Assembly: GCF_016802725.1 (NCBI RefSeq)
Contig: NC_052668.1
Location: forward strand, 8,960,001 to 9,024,000
Length of the DNA stretch: 64,000 bases
Direction of reading: 5' to 3'
Source of the DNA: Solenopsis invicta
Lineage: Eukaryota; Arthropoda; Insecta; Hymenoptera; Formicidae
Shown here: one piece after another, positions 23,266-32,898 of the stretch
Layout: each line of letters begins with the position of its first letter
Numbering within the stretch: position 1 is the first letter of the stretch
Position numbers and translations under genes: made by a program
Notes under the pieces: generated by a model
What the model was told of the DNA's origin: nothing
Databases searched by the model: none
What the model saw: only the letters and a program-made list of their open reading frames with translations

Positions 23266-23560
23266 GCCTCCTTGATTTTTTATAGAGGTTGACTCCTCGC
23301 GACCCGGGCGATGAAGCCAAGGTCCCTGGTCCATCCCGCACGTAATTTCAGCACGTGATGGATTACGGTGTGTCAGCTCGGGCGCCAGGGTCGCTGAGAT
23401 CCCTGAATCTACGGTCTACGAGAGACCGCAGATCCCTAGCGAGCTCGGGAAACCGCAGGAACGCCAATTCTTGTATCTAGAGTCGTTCCGCAGCCTCGGG
23501 AGGCCTCGAAATGACTCCAGACCTCTACGGGATCTTTTCTACTCCTTACCTTCTCTCCTA

Positions 23561-24000
23561 TCTACGTTTTTTTGTTTTTTCCTCCCCCTCCAAAATTTTT
23601 CGCCTCACCCTAAAAAAGGTTCCTCGAGTTGCGCACTGCAAGCTTGCTTGTGCAGTGTTTTCTCCGTCGCTTTTTTTCTCTCTTTAAAGTTAACAGAGTT
23701 GCGCGCAATAAAGCTCACACTTGTGTGACGCCTTTTCTGTGGCATATTTCCTAACCTCATTTCCTTATCATTTTATTAACTTCTACTCGTATTCTGGTAT
23801 ATTTTCTGACGTTCTAGATCTCAAACTTAAAGTTAAATTCAAATGTTTAATTTTAAGTCAAAGTCAAATTCAAAGTCAATTTAAATTTTGATCAATTCAT
23901 ATCTTTTATTAAAATAATTCTATATAATTTTCAAGCTTATTCCTGCTGTTCCTTACGCCGCATTCTTGTTTGCACAAGTTTTTCAATACATTTGTACACG
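23561..24000. other. Spacer without recognised gene
   Basis: Mixed pyrimidine-rich then AT-rich sequence. No supported feature. Confidence 0.4.
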
Positions 24001-24006
24001 TTCTCT

Positions 24007-24051
<45 letters not shown>

Positions 24052-24055
24052 GAGT
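24001..24055 (+). repeat. (CT)n microsatellite
   Basis: Interrupted CTCTCT tract. Confidence 0.85.
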
Positions 24056-24060
24056 ACATT

Positions 24061-24830
24061 CAATTATGTCATGTTAACTGCCAATCGTTGCTTGCGCATA
24101 TAGACGAATTTCGAGTCTATTTTGCTGATTCTAAGTATCATACAATCTGCCTTACAGAAACTTGGCTCAAACCAGCTATTTTGGATCAAATGATATCTTT
24201 GCAGGGCTACTATCCGCTTAGACGTGATCGGTTTGGGAAGCAGGGGGAGTAGCTCTCTTCGTGCGCGAGCACTTGCGGGTTTGACTGTTACAACATTCGA
24301 ACAACATCTATAGTCACAAACCGGAGTACATTTTCACGGAGGTGATTCCGGACAGAAGGTCGAAAATTCTTTTCGGCGTGGTGTACAGGTCTCCACACTG
24401 TGGGTATCTGGCGGATTTTTTGAACGTCTTCACTGATGTTTCTGCATTATATGGTCCATTATCTACGATAATTTTGATGCCGATTTGTGCTCTCAGATGT
24501 TTGACTCTGATCAGATCCGGTCTTTTGTGGACACATCTAACTTATTTTTGGTCCCTTTTAAGGCGACACTACACTCGTTCTTCTTCCACGTGGCTGAATT
24601 TAGGTATCATCGATGAACTCATGACGAGGGGTCAACGCAATGTTACGTTTCTCTTTCACATGATTGAAATAACGTACATTATCAAAATTGATCGCCATTG
24701 CAAAAGATGTATTACAATGCGAGATTTTTGTTCTCCACTTTGTTCTCCTCTTCTAGACTCCACATTTATTTCACAGGCTAGCTTCTTTGTCACCCAGTCA
24801 AAAGCTGCCACGTAATCTTGTTTTCCCCCT
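24061..24830 (+). pseudogene. LINE endonuclease fragment, unrelated to the purine-rich family
   Basis: QLCHVNCQSLLAHIDEF and CLTETWLKP (24061-24249) are the start of an APE domain with the catalytic Glu in TETW. After a frameshift, FGVVYRSPHCGYLADFLN and the degraded remainder run from 24342 to ~24815. No RT follows. It resembles the endonuclease of Jockey- or CR1-type LINEs. A short dead fragment. Confidence 0.7.
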
Positions 24831-25178
24831 AATTTTTAATATATCTAAAACAAAATTAAAACGTTAAAAAAGCAATATAATATAAAATAACATTATTAGT
24901 AAAATACAGAGTTGGATAATGGATAATAACGAGAAAGAAAGAAAATTGTAAAAGAATAAATATATTTAATTTTTAATTCAAAGTAATTTAATAAATAATA
25001 CTAAAATGTTCATGGAATTTCATACAGTTTAATAATCGTATATTAGTTGTATCAATGAATCTATGTGTATTTTGTTAATGTTGAAAATGAGGTATTACGT
25101 ATGTATTCGATCCACTGGCGAGCAAGAAACATTCATCATTCTTTTCAAACAACGCTCTTGTATGTATCTCTTACGAAT
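24831..25178. other. AT-rich spacer
   Basis: Nothing recognised. Confidence 0.5.
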
Positions 25179-25804
25179 GCTGCGCATCAAATTTTTCAAG
25201 TGTTATAACATATGATTGACATAGTGCACATGAATATGGTAACCAAACAAAGTTAATAGACCGAATGCGCGTTATTAAATCTATTTTTGCCTTCCTACTT
25301 TCCTATAATGCATATTTTTCACTTTTTTCAAGAAAAATGTGCTTTGTTTTGTCGGATCTACGTCCAAGTTATTAATGCAATGTGTATTTTAAATAACAAG
25401 TATCAAATAATTGAACAAAAATTATACACTGCATTAATGACTTGGAAACAGATCTGACAGAGCAAAGCATATTTTCGTTGAGAAAAGTAAAAAAATACGC
25501 ATTGTAGAAAGGTAAAGACAAAAACAGATTTAATAACGCGCATTCCGTCTAATTATTAATAACTTTGTTTCGTTAATCTAAAATCAGCTCTGTCGTTATC
25601 ATATTCATGTGCACTTTGTCAATGTCAATCATATATGTGTTAACACTGGGCAGTTTCCGATAGCCCACCATCACTCACAGCGGCCAATGCCTAGAGTTTT
25701 TCCGTTGGTTGGGTTAGATAAGTCAAGATGATTGGTTGGTGGGCTATCGCACCGTGGGCTATCGGATCCCGTCCGTTAATACTTAGAAAATTTGATATGC
25801 AGCA
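25179..25804. mobile_element. ~500-bp palindromic element with a MITE in one arm
   Basis: 25179-~25395 is the reverse complement of ~25402-25804 once the insert at 25648-25774 is removed. Paired stretches include GCGCGTTATTAAATCT / AGATTTAATAACGCGC and ATGATTGACA. No coding capacity. Confidence 0.65.
25648..25774. mobile_element. 9-bp-TSD MITE, copy 1 (127 bp)
   Basis: CCGATAGCCCACC near the left end and GGGCTATCGGATCCCGTCC at the right. Flanks GTTAACACT (25639-25647) and GTTAATACT (25775-25783) form a 9-bp duplication with one mismatch. Same family as 26259-26386 and 39508-39650. Confidence 0.8.
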
Positions 25805-26258
25805 CCAAGTGTTATAACACATATGATTGACAATTTATCTAATTGATTAATTATAACTTACCTTCGACCTACAATGGACATCTTGTTCGATGTTTTTATA
25901 CACAAAAACTGAGATTTCGCTTCTCCTACATAGACCTTGTTTACACCGAGCACTTAATACGCGTACTAACTAGTAATTTTCTATTAAATTATCTTAATTT
26001 CGGCAATAAATTTAAAAAATAGTATATTAAGTTGGTATAATATGAATCAAGATAATTAAATATATGTATTATGTATACACGCATTGTCGACAGTAAGATA
26101 AATTAACAGAAAGTTACGAGTTAGTACGTGTATCAAGCGCTCGGTGTAAATTAGGCCATAGTCGCACCGCGCCTCTAGATACAGGTTAGAAAACCTGTAG
26201 GCATATTCTGTAAGTCTTAAGGCTATAAAGGCTATAACACACCTTCCATAACTGTAAC

Positions 26259-26386
26259 GGGAGGGTTCCGATAGCGCACATCCCGATAGCCCACCAACCA
26301 ATCATCTTGACTTATCTAACCCAACCTACAGAAAATCTCTAGGCATCTACCATTGTGAGTGGTTTGTGCGCTATCGGGACCCGCCG
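26259..26386. mobile_element. 9-bp-TSD MITE, copy 2 (128 bp)
   Basis: Termini GGTTCCGATAGCGCAC and GTGCGCTATCGGGACC. Flanks AACTGTAAC (26250-26258) and AACCGTAAC (26387-26395) differ by one base. The interior is inverted relative to copies 1 and 3. Confidence 0.8.
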
Positions 26387-26400
26387 AACCGTAACCATAA

Positions 26401-26538
26401 TGGCTCTGGCAGACCAGCGCGATTTGCGACACGCGACGCGCGATTATCCAATAGGCGTACGTCTTTTCAAAAAATTGTAAACGCCTATTGGATAATCGCG
26501 CGTCGCGTGTCGCAAATCGCGCTGGTCTGCCAGAGCCA
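26401..26538. mobile_element. 138-bp near-perfect palindromic MITE, TAA-flanked
   Basis: The arms TGGCTCTGGCAGACCAGCGC and their complement extend ~60 bp each. TAA flanks both sides (26398-26400, 26539-26541), consistent with a PIF/Harbinger-type TWA target site. Confidence 0.75.
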
Positions 26539-26666
26539 TAAGACGTACCGTAAAAATTAGCCAACTACAGTCGAGAATTCAGATTCCTATTTCTTAATTC
26601 TCGACTGTGATTGGCTAATTCTTACGGTACGTCTTATGGTTATGGAAGGTGTGTGTTATAGCCTTT

Positions 26667-27105
26667 AACGACAGCTAGGGATATCGTTACGTGTCGTTGC
26701 GCAGCTTTTCTACTATGGGTGTATTCCAAAAGTTCTATTGAAAATAGTTTTTTTAATCATAAAGTTGGTAATACTGTAACTAACTACGCTGTGTTCCGTA
26801 ATGTAAGTAAAATTTATGATTATCGTTGGCTTGCAAAGGTCAACAGAGAGGTTCGTTTAATTTCTTGTATTTTAATTATTTATAAAATAGTTGTAATCAA
26901 GTATTATTGATTAAAATATTATTTACTAACAATAATTTTGATTTTAAAATAGGAATTAAAGAGCACAAGAACTTCCAAAGATTGAAAATTAACTGCAAAG
27001 TTTATTTGTAAAATAAATTTTTGGATATTGCTAATATTGATATTTTTTTATAATCTTACACTTATTTAATTTTGTATGAAATTATATTATAATAATATTC
27101 ATGGG
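26667..27105. other. AT-rich spacer
   Basis: Nothing recognised. Confidence 0.5.
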
Positions 27106-27267
27106 TGTACACCTATGAAATTTGATTCTGTCCATAGAGAAATTTTTTAAACTGAGAAGTAACCACTTTCTACATACTCGCAGTTCATGATTAATGAAAC
27201 GACTAGAGCTTATTGGTCGTTACGTTAATCATGAACTGTAAGTATGTAGAAAGATAGCGACTTCTAA

Positions 27268-27416
27268 GGCTCAATGCACACAGGACGCGTCAACGCATTA
27301 CGCGTGGCGGATAGCCAATCATTCTTTTGCTTTTTTATTTCTTTCCATAAAAGCGAAAAAATAATTGGCTATCTCGCCACGCGTAACGCGTTGACGCGTG
27401 CTGTGTGCATTGAGCA
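27268..27416. mobile_element. 149-bp MITE, copy 1 (GCTCAATGCACACA family)
   Basis: Termini GGCTCAATGCACACA and TGTGTGCATTGAGCA, with ACGCGT-rich subterminal sequence. The other copy (45229-45377) has the same length and opposite interior orientation. Flanks are TAA and TTA. Confidence 0.8.
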
Positions 27417-27872
27417 TTAGTTTGGAAAATTTCCCCATGGACAGAATCAAATTCCGTGGGTGTACACCCAAGGATTTTGATTCTGTCCATGGGGAAATTT
27501 TCCAAACTGAGAAGTCACCACTTTCTACATATTTGCAGTTCATGATTCATGAAACGACTAGAACTTATTGGTCGTTACGTTAACTTTGAACTGTAAGTTT
27601 GTAGAAAGATAGCGACTTCTCAGTTTAGAAAATTTCCCCATGGACAGAATCAAAGTCCTTGGGTGTACACCCATGTAATTTGATTCTGTCCATGGGAAAA
27701 TTTTTCAAACTAAGAAATCGCTATCTTTCTACATACTTACAGTTCATGATTAACGTAACAACCAATAAACTCTAGTCGTTACATTAATCATAAACTGGGA
27801 GTATGTAGAAAGTGGTGACTTCTCAATTTAGAAAATTTCCCCATGGACAAAATAAAATTCCATGGATGTACA

Positions 27873-28057
27873 GTCGTGAGCTAAAAGGTTGCAACACATT
27901 TTCTTCGATGGTTTTTGGAATGTAAACTTGCTCATCAAACGGCGAACGTAATTGTTTCTTACCTTTGGATCCAACCAATTACGTTCGCCGATTGATGACC
28001 AAGTCTACATTCCAAAAACCATCGAAGAAAATGTGTTGCAACCTTTTAGCTCACGAC
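27873..28057. mobile_element. 185-bp palindromic MITE 'M', first copy
   Basis: Begins GTCGTGAGCTAAAAGGTTGC and ends with its complement. TGTACA lies on both sides. The central loop is TTCTTACCTTTGGATCCA (27956-27973). Confidence 0.8.
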
Positions 28058-28266
28058 TGTACACCCATGGAATTTGATTCTGTCCATGGGGAAATTTTTC
28101 AAACTGAGAAGTCGCTATCTTTCTACATACTTACAGTTCATGATTAACGTAACAACCAATAAACTCTAGTCGTTACATTAATCATAAACTGGGAGTATGT
28201 AGAAAGTGGTGACTTCTCAATTTAGAAAATTTCCCCATGGACAAAATAAAATTCCATGGATGTACA

Positions 28267-28451
28267 GTCGTGAACTAAAAGGTTGCAACACATTTTCTTC
28301 GATGGTTTTTGGAATGTAAACTTGCTCATCAAACGGCGAACGTAATTGTTTCTTACCTTTGGATCCAACCAATTACGTTCGCCGATTGATGACCAAGTCT
28401 ACATTCCAAAAACCATCGAAGAAAATGTGTTGCAACCTTTTAGCTCACGAC
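28267..28451. mobile_element. 185-bp palindromic MITE 'M', second copy
   Basis: Nearly identical to 27873-28057 with the same loop at 28350-28367. Copied by the 394-bp duplication. Confidence 0.8.
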
Positions 28452-28660
28452 TGTACACCCATGGAATTTGATTCTGTCCATGGGGAAATTTTTCCAACTG
28501 AGAAGTCGCTATCTTTCTACATACTTACAGTTCATGATTAACGTAACGACTAATAAGCTCTAGTCGTTACATTAATCATAAACTATGAGTATGTAGAAAG
28601 TGATGACTTTTCAGTTTAGAAAATTTCCCCATGGACAGAATCAGATTCCATGGATGTACA

Positions 28661-28782
28661 ATGGGTGCATCCAGCGTAAGTAGCAATTAAAGACGATTGG
28701 TTCTTACCTTTGGATCCAGGCAATAATCTTTAATTGCTACTTGCGCTTTCAGTGAGCGGTTGCGCATCTGGATACACCCAAT
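28661..28782. mobile_element. Palindromic MITE 'N' with the same loop as M
   Basis: Arms ATGGGTGCATCCAG... and ...CTGGATACACCCAAT pair, as do GTAGCAATTAAAGA and its complement. The loop TTCTTACCTTTGGATCCA (28701-28718) is identical to that of M, although the arms are unrelated. Confidence 0.7.
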
Positions 28783-28799
28783 GACTCTCGGCAGGGAGA

Positions 28800-30020
28800 G
28801 AAGTGATAGCGTAGAGGAGAGCATGATGGAAAGCGAGAAGAGGAAAAGGGAAATGTTAGAAAAAGAGTCGTTGGAAGAGCGAGGGGGTGGAAGAGATTTT
28901 CAAGCGTAGCCACAAAATAACTGGGTCACTGGAGAGAAAGGGGGTGAGAGAGGAGATGAAAGAGATGTTACAGGAAGTGAGGAGAGAGATAAGAGAGAGT
29001 CTAGGGCACGTATTATGGGATTCTTTGGAATGGATTCCGATCGGAATTATTCCGTTTTCCCTAAAAAACACAATAGAAATTTAGAGAAAAACGGAATAAT
29101 TCCGATCAGAATCGATTCCGAACAAATGCATAATACGTACCCAGAAGGACAGAGAGGAGATAAGGAAAGAGGCGGTGGGACAGAAAGAGACGATGAGGAT
29201 GGAGGTAAAGAAGATGAAGGAGAAATTGAAGGTCAGAGAGGAAAGATGGAATAAAGAAAAAGAAGATTTTAGGAGGAAAATAGAGAAGATCGAGAAGGAA
29301 AGAGAAGGATTAAAGGTAGGAAAAAAAGAGGGTGAGAAAAGGAAGCAAGGGAGTGACGGAGAGGAAGGGAGGAGGACTTAGGGGGGTCAGGGAGGTAGAG
29401 GAATGGAAAGAAAGTTATGCAATTAGAGAGAAGATGGGAAATGAAAGACAGGGAAGACAGAAGGCGGAACTTGATAATAAAGGTGATGAAAGGAGGGGAA
29501 GGGAATATGAAAGAAAGAGTGGAGAAGGTAATAAAAGAATTAAGAATACGAGTGAAAGGCAAAATGGAGGAGATAAGGAAAGTAGAGGGAGGTAGAAGAG
29601 AGAGAGGGAGATGGTGATAGTGAGGATGGCCGAGGAATTTAAGAGGGAGGTTATGGTAAATAAGTGGAGGCTGAAAGGGAAGGAGTATGGATAGAAAAGG
29701 ATTTAACGTGATAGGAAAATAGGATTAATTGGAATGCGAAGAGAGTGGTATCAGAGAAAGGATGAAAAGGGAACAGGATGAGGATCGGGCAGAAGGGGAC
29801 GTGGATTAAAGAAGAATGGTGGGCTTGGGATGAAGAGAAGAAAGAATTGAAGAGAGGAGGGGAGAGGAAAACTATAGTAGAAGGTTCAAATGGACGGGGG
29901 AAAGAAGGGAGGAGAAGGGGACGAAGAGGGGAATCGAGCTGATAGGAGAAAAGGATGAGAAAAGAGAAGATCGGCGGACGGCAGAAGGGAGGGGGAAAGG
30001 AAGTTATAAGGTGGCGTTTT
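28800..30020 (+). pseudogene. LINE copy 3 ORF1 remnant
   Basis: Glu/Lys/Arg-rich coiled-coil sequence at 28887-29381, then NLIIKVMKGGEGNMKERVEK (29417-29617), which aligns with copy 1 NIIIKGVKAKEKGIEG. There are multiple frame changes. A small palindrome interrupts it at ~29020-29125. Confidence 0.65.
29020..29125. mobile_element. ~105-bp palindrome inside LINE copy 3 ORF1
   Basis: GGAATTATTCCGTTTT and AAAACGGAATAATTCC face each other across a short AT loop, with outer GATTCTTTGGAATGGATTCC-like arms. A MITE by structure; no TSD resolved. Confidence 0.55.
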
Positions 30021-30792
30021 AGAACATAACGGGGATATTCAACAAGAGGGAAGACTTTCTGAAGAAAGTTAAAAAGTGGGATATAATTATAATGAGCGAG
30101 ACGTGGTTAGATGCAAGGGGGTGGATGAGAGCAAGGGATTTTTTTCAATGAGATATAAATGGGAAGTGCAGGTAGCAAAAAAAATGAGTAAAAAAGGAAG
30201 TAACAAAAGGGGGTATGATACTAGGGATAAGGAGGGGGATAGAAGTAAGAAAAGTGGAAGCAAGAAAAAAAGAAGGGATAATGGAAGTGATGAAGAAGGG
30301 AAATGGAAGTAGAAATAAACAAAGAGAAGTGGAGAATAGTGGGGGTATATATTAATGGGGACATGGAAAGGAAATTGGAGTGTATGAAAAAGTGAATGGA
30401 AAAAGAAGACGTAGTAAAGACTTTAATAGGAGGAGACTTTAATGTCAGAACCGGGGAAGATGGTGGGGGAGTAGAGGAACAGAATTGGGAGAAGGGGGAG
30501 GGAAGAAAAAAGTCAAGGGATGAGAAGATGAACAAGGAAGGGAGGGTGATGCGATTTTTAATGGGAATATAAAAGAGGACAGGCAGAAAGAGTGAACTTT
30601 TACTGGGGGAAAGGGGGAAACAGTCATTAATTATGTAGTGGGAAGTTTAAAAACCAAAGAGGTAATTAATAGAATGGTGGTAGATGACTGCGTGGATTCG
30701 GACTATCACCCACTGGTAGATCGGAAGGAATGAGGGGATCAATTCAAAGAGGGAGGGAGAAGTAATGGGGGAAGAAGATGGGTATAGTTGGA
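30020..30792 (+). pseudogene. LINE copy 3 endonuclease remnant
   Basis: IIIMSETWLDARGW carries the APE Glu motif. LIGGDFNVRTGE (~30425-30460) and VDSDYHPL (~30695-30715) correspond to the GGDFNAR and SDH motifs. His is still present, but the SDH motif has become SDYH. Stops and frameshifts interrupt it. The domain is cut by the R1-like insertion at 30793. Confidence 0.75.
30780..30792 (+). repeat. 13-bp target-site duplication of R1-like element, left
   Basis: GGGTATAGTTGGA here and GGGTATGGTTGGA at 36975-36987 differ by one base. Confidence 0.7.
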
Positions 30793-30845
30793 GTTGGCCA
30801 ATAAGGTAGCGAAGGATCTCTGCGAATCGTACAACAGAAAACCGA

Positions 30846-32898
30846 TCAACGCAGTCGCCGCCAGGGGCTGGCGTCGATTGCGAAATTGGTGGAAAGATCC
30901 AGGCATATCCAAGGCCCAATCAGAAGGGATCTTTGGGATGCATACGCCAGACTAATGGCGTGCACGAACTCTTTCCTGTCCAGGAGAAAGATCAAAGACG
31001 AAAGAGCCCTCCAAGAAAACGCGGAGTCGCGCCTGCGAGAAGCACAACGAGCGTGGGAGAAGGAGAAAGAGGAGATGAGACACGATCTCGCACCACTGCA
31101 GGCGAGGAACGCCCGCCTTAAAGCCAAGGCCAAGCTCGACAGGACGGCGCAGTCATCCCCGCCTGGAGAAAGCTTGGTCCTTACCACGGGAGCGCAAATG
31201 AGTTGCTCGGAGAATGAGGAGTTGTCGGCGGCTCCCGCCGAGTTCTCCCAAATACCTGACGTCGAGATGGGACCTCCAATGGAAGCCTTTCCTCCCCTGG
31301 GTAGCTCCAAGGGTGGGAAAAAGAAGACAAACCAGTCGTCATATCCGACGAAATATTAAAGGAGCCTATCTACCGTCCGGCCATTGGCGGGGTTCAGCCT
31401 CAGCTGAACCCTCTGTCGAATGCGCCGGACAAGAAGGCGAGGCAAAGCCGGTTCGAGAGAACCGTGAAAACCTGGGCGTGAAGGGCAGGCAGCCCCCCGA
31501 GACCACGCTGGAGGCTAAGGTACAGGAGATCTTAGCCCGAGTTCTCCCGGTGGTCCTCTGCGAGCTGGGACTCCCTTCGGAAAGCCAGGGGGTCACACTG
31601 AGCAGTACTGCCCCCGAAGCGATGCCCATGGACACCAGGGGAGCAGCCAGGGCCGTGCCCTGTGTTGGGGAAAAAACCGAAACGCAGCCTACACGAGCGG
31701 CCCTGGAGGCACCATGGACTCTCGTGATCTCCAGGTCGCAGAAGAAGAAGGCGAAGAAGGGAACGACCACGCAAGATAGCGCAAATCCCCCGATCAGAGC
31801 CCCTGCCTCTAACGCCGGTGCCCCTAAAGAGGCTACCAAAGGAGCGGGAAAGAAGAGGAACAGCGTTGCAGTCCCTCTTGCTGCACCAAAGAAAAAGGCG
31901 GAACCCTCCCGGTTGGCCGGGTCGATCAAAATTAGGCCGCCGAACACAGCGGCGGTCTCGGTGAGAGCTCCGACCGGGATAGTTACGCCGAGGTGATGCG
32001 TCTCGCCAGGGGGAAGATCAATCTCGAGTCCCTCGGGATAGCTGACCTAAGGCCTCGAAGGGCCGTGACTGGAGCACTGATCCTGGAGATTAGGGGCAGT
32101 GGCAACGCTACGAAAGCAGACGCCCTGGCTAATGAGGCCGAGGTCACGGCCCACCGAGACGACGTCAAAATCTCCCGCCCCTCCTAGTCAGTGAAAATCA
32201 GAGTGGCTTGTCTGGACGACTCTGTAACGACGGAGGACGTGGCGGGCGCTGTGGGAAGCATTGGGGCTACTCCCCGCAGGACGTCAAGATGGGTGGGATC
32301 CGCCGGGGCACTAACGGGCTTGGCACCTGTTGGCTGCGCTGCCCCGTGAGGGCTGGAAAAGCAGTGCTGGCCGTCCCACGCTTCAAGGTGAGGTGGTCCA
32401 GTTGCAGGGCGACGCTGCTGCCCTAATGCTTGCGCTAATAAAACGTGCTGCCCGGTGTGCCTCGACAGGGGCAAACCGGCGGACCATAGAATGGAGAGCA
32501 AAGCTTGCTTCTCCACCTCTAGGAAGGGAGGAGCGTCACGGGCCAAAGAGGCGCAACCCGCGCACAAAGGCCCACAACAAAAAACGGGAGCAACGGGGGG
32601 GACGAAAGGGGGAACGGGTTCTCAGCCCCCCTCCGGTCCCTCCCCCCTTCCCTTGGTGACGGCTCCTTCCTCCTCCAAAAAGGGGAAGAAGAGGACGGTC
32701 AAATCACAGCCCCATTCTAAGGACCCCTCCCCCCCAGGTGGAAAGGGCGAGCTCATGGAAGTGACCATGACCAAGATCTCGGTCGCCCCTAGGGACCCCT
32801 CCTCAGGCGAGAGAGGGCTCCGGGAGGCAGCGGTGTCTCTAACACCCACAGAAGTGATGGAGGTGGAGGAGCCTCGGCCATCAACTAGTAATGTTTAA
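30846..32898 (+). pseudogene. R1-like copy ORF1 remnant (coiled coil, gag core, knuckles)
   Basis: The first block (30886-31359; MVERSRHIQGPIRRDLWDAY) aligns with the coiled-coil part of the 49230-57294 ORF1. The second (31214-31996) is the Ala/Pro/Lys-rich linker. The third (31993-32187; SLGIADLRPRRAVTGALILE) is the gag core. A deletion around 32430 has removed most of the first two knuckles. Only the CPVCLDRGKPADHRMESKAC-like knuckle is left, read in the frame ending at 32898. Several frameshifts. Confidence 0.75.

Larger units (their letters stand above)
18847..23560 (-). mobile_element. R1-like non-LTR element with ORF1 but no ORF2
   Basis: A T run (18847-18856) on the plus strand marks the poly(A) 3' end. 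The adjoining sequence resembles the 3' ends of the R1-like elements at 36966 and 49244. The GC-rich interior encodes a three-knuckle gag-like ORF1 on the minus strand (~19512-22795). From ~19500 to 18857 there is only non-coding sequence, with no endonuclease or RT remnant. The right (5') end is uncertain, around 23500-23560. Confidence 0.7.
26227..26666. mobile_element. Palindromic MITE 'A' hosting two other MITEs
   Basis: The ends AAAGGCTATAACACACCTTC and GAAGGTGTGTGTTATAGCCTT pair. After removing inserts 26259-26386 and 26401-26538, what remains is a ~170-bp near-perfect palindrome with inner arms at 26539-26637 (TAAGACGTACCGTAA). No ORF. Confidence 0.7.
27664..28451. repeat. 394-bp direct tandem duplication (27664-28057 / 28058-28451)
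   Basis: A block of one 209-bp unit plus MITE M occurs twice in tandem with few differences, mostly near the first unit's left end. This looks like segmental duplication rather than two independent insertions. Confidence 0.8.
27106..28660. repeat. Tandem array of five ~209-bp palindromic units sharing TGTACA junctions
   Basis: Units start at TGTACA 27106, 27461, 27664, 28058 and 28452. Each is a palindrome whose arms carry GATTCTGTCCATGGGGAAAT and TTTCTACATACTTACAGTTC. Adjacent units share one TGTACA. Unit 1 is interrupted by the MITE at 27268-27416. Units 3-5 are separated by the 185-bp palindromes at 27873-28057 and 28267-28451. Confidence 0.8.

Noticed and set aside
27965..28541. Two identical-looking 60-codon ORFs (MDPTNYVRRL...) suggesting a duplicated small gene
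   Set aside because: They cross MITE loops and palindrome arms; the repetition comes from the 394-bp tandem duplication.
27106..28660. CRISPR-like repeat array
   Set aside because: The units are long palindromes with shared hexamers and no unique spacers, in a eukaryotic TE context.
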